From NCBI RefSeq assembly GCF_954871325.1, contig NC_088775.1:28249561-28313560 (forward strand): a DNA stretch of 64,000 nt, read 5' to 3'. Below the pieces are notes generated by a model that searched no databases, was not told the origin of the DNA, and was given only the letters and a program-made list of their open reading frames with translations. Shown in pieces: positions 25,080 to 36,197 of this stretch. The first letter of the stretch is position 1; each line of letters opens with the position of its first letter. Source of the DNA: Gordionus sp. m RMFG-2023. Taxonomy: Eukaryota; Nematomorpha; Gordioida; Chordodea; Parachordodidae. Both the position numbers and the translations under genes were made by a program.

Positions 25080-26650
25080 AAAAATTTTTAAGTAAAGATG
25101 TACCATAGAAAAGAGCCATTTGTTATGATGGTTATTTTTGAACTTTTTTAAATGAATTAGATAAAAATATATATTGTAGACATGTTAAATCAAAATTTCA
25201 GTGAAGATGTATCATAGATAAGTGACAATTGTCATAATCGACATTTTTGAACTTTTTTGAGTTTTTTTATAGCAAATTGCTAAAAATATATATTCTGAAC
25301 ATGTTAAATTAAAAATTCAGTGAGGATGTATCATAGATAGGTGACAATTGTCATAATCGTTATTTTTGAACTTTTTTCAATTTTTTTAAAGGAAATAGCT
25401 AAAAATATATATTCTAAACATGTTAAATTTAAAATTCAGTGAGGATATATCATATATAGGTGACAATTGTCATAATCGCTATTTTTGAACTTTTTCAAAT
25501 TTTTTTAAAGGAAATAGCTAAAAATATATATTCTAAACATGTTAAATTTATAATTCAGTGAGGATGTATCATAGATAGGTGACAATTGTCATAATCGTTA
25601 TTTTTGAACTTTTTTCAATTTTATTAAAGGAAATAGCTAAAAATATATTTTCTAAACATGTTAAATTAAAAATTCAGTGAGGATGTATCATAGATAGGTG
25701 ACAATTGTCATAATCGCTATTTTTGAACTTTTTCAAATTTTTTTAAAGGAAATAGCTAAAAATATATATTCTAAACTTGTTAAATTTAAAATTCAGTGAG
25801 GATGTATCATAGATAGGTGACAATTGTCATAATCTTTATTTTTGAACTTTTTTCAATTTTTTTAAAGGAAATAGCTAAAAATATATATTCTAAACATGTT
25901 AAATTAAAAATTCAGTGAGGATGTATCATAGATAGGTGACAATTGTCATAATCGTTATTTTTGAACTTTTTTCAATTTTTTTAAAGGAAATAGCTAAAAA
26001 TATATATTCTAAACATGTTAAATTAAAAATTCAGTGAGGATGTATCATAGATAGGTGACAATTGTCATAATCGCTATTTTTGAACTTTTTTCAATTTTTT
26101 TAAAGGAAATAGCTAAAAATATATATTCTAAACATGTCAAATTAAAAATTCAGTGAGGATGTATCATAGATAGGTGACAATTGTCATAATCGCTATTTTT
26201 GAACTTTTTCAAATTTTTTTAAAGGAAATAGCTAAAAAAATATATCCTAAACATGTTAAATTAAAATATCAGTGAGGATGTATCACAGATAGGTGACAAT
26301 TGTCATAATCTTTATTTTTGAAGTTTTTTCAATTTTTTTAAAGGAAATAGCTAAAAATATATATTCTAAACATGTTAAATTAAAAATTCAGTGAGGATGT
26401 ATCATAGATAGGTGACAATTGTCATAATCGCTATTTTTGAACTTTTTTCAATTTTTTTAAAGGAAATAGCTAAAAATATATATTCTAAACATGTTAAATT
26501 AAAAATTCAGTGAGGATGTATCATAGATAGGTGACAATTGTCATAATCGCTATTTTTGAACTTTTTCAAATTTTTTTAAAGGAAATAGCTAAAAAAAATA
26601 TATCCTAAACATGTTAAATTAAAATATCAGTGAGGATGTATCACAGATAA
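25080..26650 (-). repeat. Satellite array, left arm of the 24.4 kb foldback, about 13 monomers
   Basis: Units of 119 bp carry ggtgacaattgtcataatcg, a tttttgaacttttt block, aaaggaaatagctaaaaat, atattctaaacatgtt and cagtgaggatgtatcatag. Units are highly alike. The core gacaattgtcataatcg and the catagataggt side match the monomers at 15-23 and 48-52 kb. The T-rich and ttaaaggaaatagc part differs. Confidence 0.9.
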
Positions 26651-27225
26651 GGGACAAAAAATGGTTATTATATATACGAGTAGTTAGGTACATAATAATC
26701 CTTAAGTGATAAAATGAGATGCTAATATATTTCTTGTAATTTTAATTTATAATAAAATTCTTAAATATGTTATTGTCATAGACTGGGTTAGAAAATCAAC
26801 TATCACATAAACTCATCTATGTTTTATTCATATTATATTTTTAAGTTTGAGGATATAAAAATATTTCCTCTTTGAAGTTACTAGTTAGGATAAAATTTAC
26901 TTGGCACATCTTACAATGATATTTATACTTGTTTTTTTTTCGAGAATAAATTTTATGCGATATCTCATGAAGGAAATTACATATCATTGTAAAGAGAAAT
27001 AACTTTGTATATATTATCTGCACCCATATCTTTTATATCAATCTCTATCGATGACATTTTAAATTATATTGGAAACTAGATTGTGTAGATTTCTAAATAT
27101 TAATTTAAAAGATTAAGATGCTAGAATTAATTATAGATATATCTTAATAATTTGTATATGCATTTATTATTTAAAATCTCTCGTTTTAAGCCTATTTAGC
27201 AAGAAAAATATTGACTAATTCTGTA
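26651..27225. repeat. Single-copy part of the left foldback arm
   Basis: This stretch is mirrored almost base for base by 28297-28860 (for example gactgggttagaaaatcaac against gttgattttataacccagtc). No gene is recognised. Confidence 0.8.
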
Positions 27226-28296
27226 ATTGATAATAGATATCTATACCTTTATATAATCTATGAGAAAAATTGCTCTTATAATATTCTACTTAATAAAATA
27301 GTGAATAATTAACGCCTGAAAAAAAGTAAGCGCTTTATAACATGGTTCAAAGTTAATCCCAGTATTAATTTTAATGTGTAATTTTTCTCAAGTGTTCAAA
27401 ATTCTAAATCTTAATATCAAAAACTATTTTAGTTATCAATTTAAAGTCAAATAATATTAAAACACTAATATTCTCCAGTATTCATAAAAAACAACAGCCT
27501 GAAACAAGAACACTAAGCTCAAAACATTTAAATATTTGATACATTTATAGTTTAAATATTTTTATTTAAATTATATATATTTATTAATGTACAAAAAATT
27601 TAATTTAACAATATATATAGATATAAAAATTATGTATAAAATTTATTATTCATGATATTGATATCCCATGAATTTAAACATAAACACTGTTTAAGTGTTT
27701 CGGAGGCCATGCGATTTCTTTTATTTGTTACGGTGTCCACCCCTCTTGAGAAGACACGCTCGCTCTCAACGGATGTACTTTGCTGCGACAAAAAATCTTT
27801 AGCCATCATGCAAAAGTACGGAAAACGCTCAGAATTACAGTACGACTTAAAAAAACTCGACTTAACACTACATTTTTGAAAAATATGGCTCGCCTAAATT
27901 ACTAAATTATATTTAAAAAAATTCATATTTTATATTAAAAAAATGCATATGGAATCGCAAATACTTGTAAAAAAAATTACAAGTATTTTATTAGTTTAAA
28001 AATTCCATATGGAAGTGAAGTGACTATTTAAATTCTAAAATTAAAAAAGATATTTTATTTTACTTGGCGTGGCACCAGCTAGACGGCAAATTTGTTGAGA
28101 TTTTTTCTTTTCTTCATTGTTAGGGATAGGGATATGATTAATAATCATTTTTTTTAACTTTCCAAATTTTTTTTATTATTTTTGAGGGTAGCCAAATTAA
28201 ATTTTAATTTTTTTTTTATTCATTTTTTGTTTTTAAAATTATAATTCAATTTTAGAGAGTAACATAAATTTTATTAATAAAAGTTGTCCAATTTTC
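27226..28296 (-). other. Loop of the 24.4 kb foldback with transposase relic
   Basis: About 1.07 kb lies between the arms. Apart from the hAT relic at 27650-27850 it is AT-rich, with an inverted repeat around 27940-28015 (ccatatggaatt-like) and T/A tracts. No intact gene. Confidence 0.6.
27650..27850 (-). pseudogene. hAT C-terminal dimerisation domain in the foldback loop
   Basis: On the minus strand an open frame reads MAKDFLSQQSTSVESERVFS, then RGVDTVTNKRNRMASETLKQ and CLCLNSWDINIM. This is the canonical hAT C-terminal block: S-V-x-S-E-R-V-F-S, then T-x-x-R-x-R-M, then a leucine-rich helix ending S-W. It differs from the transposase the foldback has split ([11 protein letters not shown]), so it is probably a remnant of the foldback family's own transposase (inference). 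Codon use is much more coding-like than the flanks. No catalytic core was found in the loop, so it is a fragment. The plus-strand frame over the same bases is its shadow. Confidence 0.75.
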
Positions 28297-28860
28297 AGGA
28301 TTAGTCAATATTTTTCTTGCTAAATAGGGTTAAAACGAGAGATTTTAAATAATAAATGCATATACAAATTATTAAGATATATCTATAATTAATTCTAGCA
28401 TCTTATTTTAAATTAATATTTAGAAATCTACACAATCTAGTTTCCAATATAATTTAAAATGTCATCGATAGAGATTGATATAAAAGATATGGGTGCAGAT
28501 AATATATACAAAGTTAATTCTCTGTACAATGATATGTAATTTCCTTCATGAGATATCGCATAAAATTTATTCTCGAAAAAAAAAACAAGGTATAAATATC
28601 ATTGTAAGATGTACCAAGTAAATTTTATCCTAACTAGTAACTTCAAAGAGGAAATATTTTTATATCCTCAAACTTAAAAATATAATATGAATAAAACATA
28701 GATGAGTTTATGTGATAGTTGATTTTATAACCCAGTCTATGACAATAACATATTTAAGAATTTTATTATAAATTAAAATTACAAGAAATATATTAGCATC
28801 TCATTTTATCACTTAAGGATTATTATGTACCTAACTACTCGTATATATAATAACCATTTT
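28297..28860. repeat. Single-copy part of the right foldback arm
   Basis: This is the inverted copy of 26651-27225. It ends at tatataataaccatttttt, which adjoins the right satellite array. Confidence 0.8.
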
Positions 28861-30200
28861 TTGTCCCTTATCTGTGATACATCCTCACTGATATTTTAAT
28901 TTAACATGTTTAGGATATATTTTTTTAGCTATTTCCTTTAAAAAAATTTGAAAAAGTTCAAAAATAGCGATTATGACAATTGTCACCTATCTATGATACA
29001 TCCTAACTGAATTTTAAATTTAACATGTTTAGAATATATATTTTTAGCTATTTCCTTTAAAAAAATTGAAAAAAGTTCAAAAATAAAGATTATGACAATT
29101 GTCACCTATCTATGATACATCCTCACTGAATTTTTAATTTAACATGTTTAGAATATATATTTTTAGCTATTTCCTTTAAAAAATTAAAAAAGGTTCAAAA
29201 ATAACGAATATGACAAATGTCACCTATCTATGATACATCCTCACTGAATTTTTAATTTAACATGTTTAGAATATATATTTTTAGCTATTTCCTTTAAAAA
29301 AATTTGAAAAAGTTCAAAAATAGCGATTATGACAATTGTCTATCTATGATACATCCTCACTGAATTTTAAATTTAACATGTTTAGAATATATATTTTTAG
29401 CTATTTCCTTTAAAAAAATTAAAAAAAGTTCAAAAATAACAATTATGACAATTGTCACCTATCTATGATTCATCCTCACTGAATTTTAAATTTAACATGT
29501 TTAGAATATATATTTTTAGCTATTTCCTTTAAAAAAATTGAAAAAAGTTCAAAAATAACGATTATGACAATTGTCACCTATCTATGATACATCCTCACTG
29601 AATTTTTAATTTAACATGTTTAGAATATATATTTTTAGCTATTTCCTTTAAAAAAATTGAAAAAAGTTCAAAAATAAAGATTATGACAATTGTCACCTAT
29701 CTATGATACATCCTCACTGAATTTTAAATTTAACATGTTTAGAATATATATTTTTAGCTATTTCCTTTAAAAAAATTTGAAAAAGTTCAAAAATAGCGAT
29801 TATGACAATTGTCACCAATATATGATATATCCTCACTGAATTTTAAATTTAACATGTTTAGAATATATATTTTTAGCTATTTCCTTTAAAAAAATTGAAA
29901 AAAGTTCAAAAATAACGATTATGACAATTGTCACCTATCTATGATACATCCTCACTGAATTTTTAATTTAACATGTTCAGAATATATATTTTTAGCAATT
30001 TGCTATAAAAAAACTCAAAAAAGTTCAAAAATGTCGATTATGACAATTGTCACTTATCTATGATACATCTCCACTGAAATTTTGATTTAACATGTCTACA
30101 ATATATATTTTTATCTAATTCATTTAAAAAAGTTCAAAAATAACCATCATAACAAATGGCTCTTTTCTATGGTACATCTTTACTTAAAAATTTTAAAAAA
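28861..30200 (+). repeat. Satellite array, right arm of the 24.4 kb foldback, about 11 monomers
   Basis: The same 119 bp monomer as 25080-26650 in opposite orientation, with cgattatgacaattgtcacc and gatacatcctcactgaat. The outermost units at both arms are the most diverged. Confidence 0.9.
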
Positions 30201-30299
30201 TAACTATGATGGAATAGTTAAATCAGAGCGTTATAATTTAAAGAAGCTTTAAGAAACTTTCCCGCCTATAATATTAATATCTACTAAATGTTATTTGAC

Positions 30300-30860
30300 T
30301 TTTGGTCGAAAAAAATGATCTAGATATTTGGTTAGGTGAAAAAAAGCAACCCTAACTTTAAGGCGTCTTTAAAAAAAACGATCCATATTTTGGGTTGGAT
30401 TGAATAAAACGACCCGATGTTTGAGTCTGAGTCAGAAAAACGACCCAAACTTTGAGTTGGAGTCGAAAAATACGATCTAAACTTCAAGTTGGAGTCGAAA
30501 AATACGACCCTAACTTCAAGTTTGAGTCGAAAAATACGACCCAAACTTCAAGTTTGAGTCGAAAAATATGACCCAAACTTCAAATTTAAGTCGAAAAATA
30601 CGACCCAAATTTCAAGTTTGAGTCGAAAAATACAACCCAAATTTTGAGTCGGAGTCGTAAAAAACGACCCATATTTTGGGTCGAAGTCGTTTTTTTCGGC
30701 TTGGGCTTGGGTCGAAGTCGAAAAAAACGACCCATATTTTGGGTCGAAGTCGTTTTTTTCGGCTTGAACTCGGGTCGAAGTCGAAAAAAACGACCCAAAC
30801 ATTGAGTCGGAGTCGAATAAAACGACCCGAGCTTTGGGTCGGGGTCGCGACTCGCGGCGT
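30300..30860. repeat. Right terminal subrepeat zone (gagtcgaaaaatacgaccc)
   Basis: This mirrors 24440-24960, with repeated gagtcgaaaaatacgaccca and ttttgggtcgaagtcg units. The arms differ slightly in unit number. Confidence 0.8.
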
Positions 30861-30914
30861 TTTAACAACACTAGTAAGTTTAGTAAAAAAAATATATTCA
30901 AATAAAATTATTTG

Positions 30915-32032
30915 ATTATTTAAGGGTCTAAAGAAGCCTCAATAACATTGCCTCAACACATTCGTTGTTTGTGCCATACGATAAGTCTAATTGCCACAGC
31001 AGATGTCGAGAGAGCTATTAAGGATTCTCCTAACATTTCTAAAATTCATCATCCTGCAATAGCTAAATGTACTAAGCTATGGAATGCAAATAATAGGCTT
31101 AAAACTGCAGAACTTATCAAAGCAATGGAATAGTTAGTATGATAGTCTTCATAGTTTATTAAAATTTAAAGGCGAACTTCCTAAATTATGTCAAAAATTA
31201 GAATTTCCTAAATTAAGAGATATTGAAATTCAATATTTAGAAGTAAATTGCAATATAATGGCCCCATTGGCTCTAGCGATTGACAAAATACAGAGTGAAA
31301 TCAACTGCTATTATGGAGAATCAGATCCAATTTTAAATGTCGTTAAAAAAAAAATTACAAATTTCAAACCAATCTACAATTTTGCAAACCATTAGCTATT
31401 GCCATAGAAAATTCTTTAAATAAAAGATTTAAAAATATATATAATTTTGATAACAATTTTAAAAGTGCATTTTTGGCAACTATTTCTCATCCCTATTTTA
31501 AAAATCGTTGGATTAATGGTGAAAAAGAAAAAAAATACTTTCAGGATTTGTTAATACATGAAGTTTTAATTGTTTTTAAAAATAATATTGAAATTAATAC
31601 TTCAACAAAATCTTCAATTGATGAAGATGATGATTACTTTTGCTTTAAAAGTACCACATCCAATTCTAATAATTCAATAAATGATATTGAAATAGAGGTC
31701 CTAAATTATATGAAAGATGACGGCGGAGTATAAATATGTTAAATAGTTGTAAATATATAAAAGAAATATTTATTAAATATAACACAATATTACCCTCCTC
31801 AGCCCCCGTTGAAAGATTATTTAGCTTTGTTAATATGGTTAATAGACCAAATCGTCAAAGATTGAACGATAAATCATATGAAAAATTAATAATATTAAAA
31901 AATAATGTTGATTTATTATTATTTACTAATTATATAATTATTAAATGGAATATCGTATTATCTTTTATAATAAATTTGTTATTTTCTACAATTAATTTTA
32001 AATATTTTTTTATAAATTTATATTATAGATAA
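30915..32032 (+). pseudogene. hAT transposase, part after the foldback insertion
   Basis: Fragments in order: EASITLPQHIRCLCHTISLI then ATAD (the hAT C-x-x-H region of the core), KIHHPAIAKCTKLWNANNR near 31050, ATISHPYFKNRW at 31473 onward, and at 31736-32032 the dimerisation block [20 protein letters not shown] followed by RPNRQRLNDKSYEKLIILKN. Frames change between fragments and stops intervene (for example near 31133 and 31733). It is therefore a pseudogene, yet the order matches a single hAT transposase. It continues the fragment at 24017-24361, from which the 6.5 kb foldback separates it. Confidence 0.8.
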
Positions 32033-32150
32033 AAAAATAAAGCTTTATACATTTTGATTTTGACTATTTAAAGTTTTTTAAAAAAGTATCTTGTATCTTA
32101 GATACTTTTTTTTAAAAAAAATACAAGTATCTTGTATCTTATATCTTACT

Positions 32151-32973
32151 AGTTGATAACCCGTCAAAAATGACGGGGAATATTCTTTTTAATGAAACAA
32201 TATCTCTTATTAGCACCCTAAATACTATCATTATTTACCAGAGCTCCTGTTAGTCTGCTGTTCACTCCCCACCGCGTGAAGGTAGGAGATGGATTTTAGG
32301 GGAGCAAAGATATGAGAAAAAGAATGAACAAAAGAAGGAAGAAATAGAAAAAAAGAGACAAAGATATGAATTATAAGAAAATATAATAAATATTTATACT
32401 TCAAGACTTGATGATTATCGGGTTACAACACATATGCATTTGTAGCCATATAAAAATATAATATAATAAAATTTATAATATCAAAAATTTTACCAAAAAA
32501 AGGAGATTTAAAATATTTTCAAAATTGAGAGGGATGTAAGCTTGACTTTTATTTGTTAATGTTTTGCCTTGGCTCGTAGTTTGCCGTAAATAACCTGAAA
32601 TAAAACGTGTTGAAATTATAAAATAGAATTTACTGTTGTTGGTGATGAAGATGGTTTAGCGATGGTGAAGAAGTTTTCTTTTCTTTGTTCAATGTGGTGT
32701 AGTTTTTGAAGATGATGTTGTAATTCCCTTGCACGTAGTTTGCCGTAAATAACCTGAAATAAAAGTTGTAAATTGAAATTATAAAATAGAATTTACTATT
32801 GTTGGTGATGAAGATGGTTTAGCGATGGTGAATGGGATATTATTTATTTGAGGTGTATACAATATTTTGAGAAATTTTAATGAAGAATGAAGGAAGCATG
32901 ATAAAAATGGGTAGCTAATGTCATTTCAAGAGATTCCATTATTTTTGGCATAGTTTGGGGTGTATTGTGAGAT
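32151..32973. other. Unassigned DNA with a direct duplication
   Basis: A stretch of about 100 bp is present twice, at 32574-32669 and 32732-32833. Both copies carry cgtagtttgccgtaaataac and gatgaagatggtttagcgat. No gene is recognised. gataacccgtcaaaaatgac at about 32155 resembles a small hairpin at an element boundary, but no family could be set. Confidence 0.5.
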
Positions 32974-33831
32974 TTATTTTTGTTTGTATGTTGTCAAATA
33001 GGGTTTGAGCAATATTGCTCTTTCAAGCATTTGGTATGTTGAATTCGTAATATCGCTCCGGGCGTAGCTGTTTCTGTGTGTGAAATAATGGCCCTCGTTG
33101 TTGTTTATTCTGAGGGTGTCCAGCCTAGGTCTGAACCCGTGAGCGGCTACGCGTCTGGTAAAGCTCGACATCAGTGGTCCGGGAGTCAGCCTTGCCCTGC
33201 TAATGTCAAGTTGTGGACTGTCCCTAAGCTGTTCGTCCGTGAAGGTCGCATGCGAATTCACATCGGCTATCCCATCGAGGATAACTGGTAAGTTGGGAAT
33301 TGCCGTTGACCCCACCTGGGGCACACCAGAATCGCCTCCATCGCTGAAGATTGCGTCTTCAAGTCCGGAGATGATGGACGCCGCTTCGGAGTCGCCACTA
33401 CTGCTGGAGTTCCATGTCATAGTAGATGTGTTGGGTATCCACCACTCGGGGATTCCTGAATCCTCAGAAAGGAACGACGGAATGTCAGAGTCCGATCCAG
33501 CAGGTTGATTGGCCGGTGTTAGCTCGGGGATTGACGGGGGTTGATTATTATTGTTATTGTTATTTTCGTCATCCGAACTAACGCCATCATCAGGTGAAAA
33601 CAGCTGGTGCCTCAATTCCCTTAGGTAAAGATTTACCCTTTTTAGCCAATCTGGGAATTGAGCTGTGCCACCTCTTCGGACCGGGGATCCGTAGTCCGGT
33701 CGTATGATCCCCGTTGGTTCATACGAAGGTAGCCCTAAAAATGGCTGTTGGGTGGCCCTAATAAGGGCCTTTGGGTATTGGGGGGGGGGGCAAAGTTGAT
33801 AGCGTAGAAGGAAGAAAAAGATTATTATCAT
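32974..33831 (-). pseudogene. Fossil retroelement part: acidic ORF of unknown role
   Basis: About 285 codons, rich in Ser, Asp, Asn and Pro, with an Asn run (ENNNNNNNQPP) and a WWIPNTSTMTW patch. The last 60 residues are more basic (RRVAAHGFRPRLDTLR). I recognise no domain. It follows the gag-like ORF closely and shares its GC level, so it probably belongs to the same fossil. Confidence 0.4.
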
Positions 33832-33851
33832 TATTAGAGGCGCCGAGGGTT

Positions 33852-34628
33852 CTATTTTCTTTTCTTGCCCCTGGTGGTGGGCGCCTCCTTCCTCTCCGGC
33901 CGCCGCCGGTAAGACGTAGAGGGGCCCGCGCGGCCCCTACTCCGAAAGGGCTCCTTGGCTAGTTTAATTTCTTCGGAGTCGAGGAATTTCTCTTGATAGG
34001 ACTTGTCGTTGAGGCGGGCGGTGTCCCATCCCCAATGTATTGCTAGTCCTAAGATTCGTACTCTTCTTGTTATCGCGTCGATAATGCCGGGCTCCGTGTT
34101 TGCTGAGATCAAATCTACCACTTCTTTTAGGTGCTTGAGTTCGTGGCGGTCTCGTTCACTGGCTTTGCACCGTGGTTCCAGGAGGTCTGTCGATACACCA
34201 GTCCATACCCTAGCGAGTTTGGCCACTCTCTCTTCGGTGGTTAACGGTGCTTTGACAATGGGCAATGGGGCGAGTGATGGCGGTCTGCTCCGTCTGGCTA
34301 TTTGGTCCAGGAATGGTGTCGACGTATAATTGCTCCTTGCGGAGGGTGATCGCCCTCGTCTGCTTGTTTCTAGGTTTAGCATTCGAGTGGACATTGTTTC
34401 CATTTGTTGGGAAATTTGCTGAATTGCTTGGGCGATTGCTGAGGCTCCGTCTGCTGGGAGATTCACCGAATTATCCGCCGTGAGCAAGTTCGGTGGGGGC
34501 TGACTAGGCCCTTCTTCCTGTTGTTGTTGATGTTGTTGGGATCTGAGTTGGCCAACCATTGAAAGAACAGGGTAAGTTAAAACAAAGTATAAGTTTATCT
34601 TGAAGAAATTTGGATTAAAAATTTTCAA
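33852..34628 (-). pseudogene. Fossil retroelement part: gag-like ORF
   Basis: About 258 codons. Gln/Pro-rich start (QQHQQQQEEGPSQPPP), a predicted coiled coil (IAQAIQQISQQMETMSTRML), a central helical region, and a basic tail (SYRRRPERKEAPTTRGKKRK). This layout resembles gag-like proteins of DIRS-group elements. I recognise no zinc knuckle. It lies downstream of the RNase H part, an unusual order for the group. Confidence 0.5.
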
Positions 34629-34770
34629 TACACAAGATATACGAAAAATAACAATAATGGTGAATTACATTAATAATATAATATTTATATAAATAAATAT
34701 GCGCGGATGAATCGTTCTAATTATGTTAATTATTGTTCTTTGGTTTTTGATTTAAGTTGTATGGCCTTGT

Positions 34771-35736
34771 TTATAGTTCAGAGCTTCGAATACTCAATTG
34801 TTCTAGGTCATAGGTAATTGTTGTTGATCCTATTGATAAGTCTGATATCATAGATGGCGTAGCTGGTAATGAGTCGTCACCGAATAGCGATGTTTCTTGA
34901 TCTTGTAACATCACTGGTCCTGAGAGCGGGGGTCCTTCAAAGAGGTCGCGGTGGGCTGTGTCTCCGATCCATGTTCTGGATGGTTCGTCAGCAGGGTTTT
35001 CGTCGGTAGGTATCCACCGAATGTTTTGTGACATCGCTGTGAAGTCCGGTAATCCGATTTTGAATAAGATACTTGTGATCACTATTTCCAGCGACGGGGA
35101 TCTAGATCCTCCTTTTCGTAGGGAATAATATGCTACTGTAGAGTCTGTGAATATCACTGGGACATGTTTATCCTTGTTTATTGCTAGTAATGTCCCCACT
35201 CCGACCGCCAAAATTTCCTTAGCGTTGATATGCTGTATCGCGTACATTGGTACATTGAGGAGGAGGGCGGCTTCTGTGTATGAGATGGACATATCTTGGT
35301 ATCCCCAAAACGATATACCTATGTGTGAATCGGAAGCGTCAGTATACACTGGATTGGTCGTTTCGTACCGGATTTGTAGCGGATATTTGAGCGCCGTAAT
35401 GATCGCTTCGGCCTTCCTGAATGCCAGATATGTATCGACTAGAGGGGCTAGCTGTCCTTCCATCATCGTGATGTAGTATGGGGAAAAGAGTCTTGACATC
35501 CTTGTTATCGTGTATGCAAAATGATTAACTACACCTAAAACCTTGGCTGCCAGGATTCTGCCGATTTCAAGGTGTTGGTACGAGTGTCTTCTGAATATTG
35601 CTAAACATCGCTCTAGTCTTCTTCGCGTGGTGTTGTCCGCGTTAAGGGTTTTGTTGTTTAAGTCTATTGGGACCCCTAAGTACGTTATGAACGGCGTGGG
35701 AGGGATATTTCGAGTCCCCATCCCTCGAGGGTGCAT
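34771..35736 (-). pseudogene. Fossil retroelement part: RT connection and RNase H
   Basis: This begins with the end of the RT thumb region (FITYLGVPIDLNNKTL) and continues into an RNase H domain: VYTDASDSHIGISFWG, INAKEILAV, IFTDSTVAYYSLRKGGSR and IPTDENPADEPSRTW. These acidic positions and the NPADEPSR ending are typical of DIRS and pararetrovirus-like RNase H. Part of the fossil at 32974-36205. Confidence 0.75.
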
Positions 35737-36197
35737 CTAAGCGATCTGGTCGACCACTTAACATCATTTTCATTGTCCCCATATATCAATATGTCATCTA
35801 GGTATACGTTGTACTTGGCTCGACGTACTGTCTTCGCGCAAGCGTCTAGAATAATTGATTGCAGACAATAGGGGCTGAATGATGCGCCCATTGGTAGTAC
35901 TTTGTAAGCGTAGTATGTTCCATGGATCTTAAAGCCGAAGAACTTTCGCACTTGCTCGGCCAGTGGAATAGAGAAGAATGCGGATTTTATGTCTATTTTG
36001 CATGCATATTTGGCCTTGTTCAGTTTTATTGACATCAAAGGGATGGACTTCAATTTGAAGGGATAATGTAGGAAGTTCTTTAATGTTTCTGAGAAGTCGC
36101 TAATGACTCTCGGCGGGCCGTTAGCCTTTGGGATGACGTAAAGGGGTGAGCAGATTTGATTAGTATCTGTTTCTACCACGATGTCAGCGGCTATCAT
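35685..36197 (-). pseudogene. Fossil retroelement part: reverse transcriptase
   Basis: This is part of the 33-36.2 kb DIRS-like fossil. It shows the RT fingers/palm order: CSPLYVIPKANGPPRVISDF, then CKIDIKSAFFSIPL (first catalytic aspartate), KVLPMGASFSPY, then VYLDDILIYG (the paired aspartates). The N-terminal part of the usual domain is not present before the hAT junction. Confidence 0.75.

Larger units (their letters stand above)
24397..30873. mobile_element. 6.5 kb hAT-like foldback with exact 8 bp target duplication
   Basis: The ends are tagtgttgttaatcggctta and ttaacaacacta. They are flanked by gtaagttt at 24389-24396 and 30874-30881, an exact duplication of hAT length. The arms are about 2.7 kb each, among the longest inverted repeats in the window. 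In order inward they hold a zone of tgggtcgttttt/cgactc subrepeats, a ~119 bp satellite array, and a single-copy zone (26651-27225 mirrored by 28297-28860). The arms are nearly identical over long stretches, suggesting recent insertion or arm-to-arm homogenisation. The 1.07 kb loop carries a hAT dimerisation-domain relic. The element interrupts the hAT transposase around it. Confidence 0.9.
23708..32150 (+). mobile_element. hAT transposon split by a 6.5 kb foldback
   Basis: The left end is cagggttgggcagtatcgcg, followed by gtatcttgtatcc and tatctaagatac repeats. The right side ends in matching tatcttgtatcttagatac repeats near 32080-32150, but the outermost terminus is lost, so the right boundary is approximate. 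Transposase fragments on the plus strand lie either side of the foldback at 24397-30873, which sits between an exact 8 bp duplication (gtaagttt). Without the foldback the element is about 2 kb. The family is shared with 6775-8341. Confidence 0.7.

Noticed and set aside
27652-27879. 75-codon plus-strand ORF in the foldback loop
   Set aside because: The minus strand of the same bases encodes a canonical hAT dimerisation motif (SVESERVFS...NKRNRM...NSW); the plus frame is its shadow.
31473-31733. Independent small gene
   Set aside because: ATISHPYFKNRW is the expected middle-to-C-terminal segment of the same hAT transposase as 31736-32032, so it is a pseudogene fragment and not a gene.
33076-35740. 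Plus-strand ORFs over the retroelement fossil (33076-33508, 34003-34483, 35147-35476)
   Set aside because: They lie opposite coding frames with clear RT/RNase H or gag-like character and are shadows.
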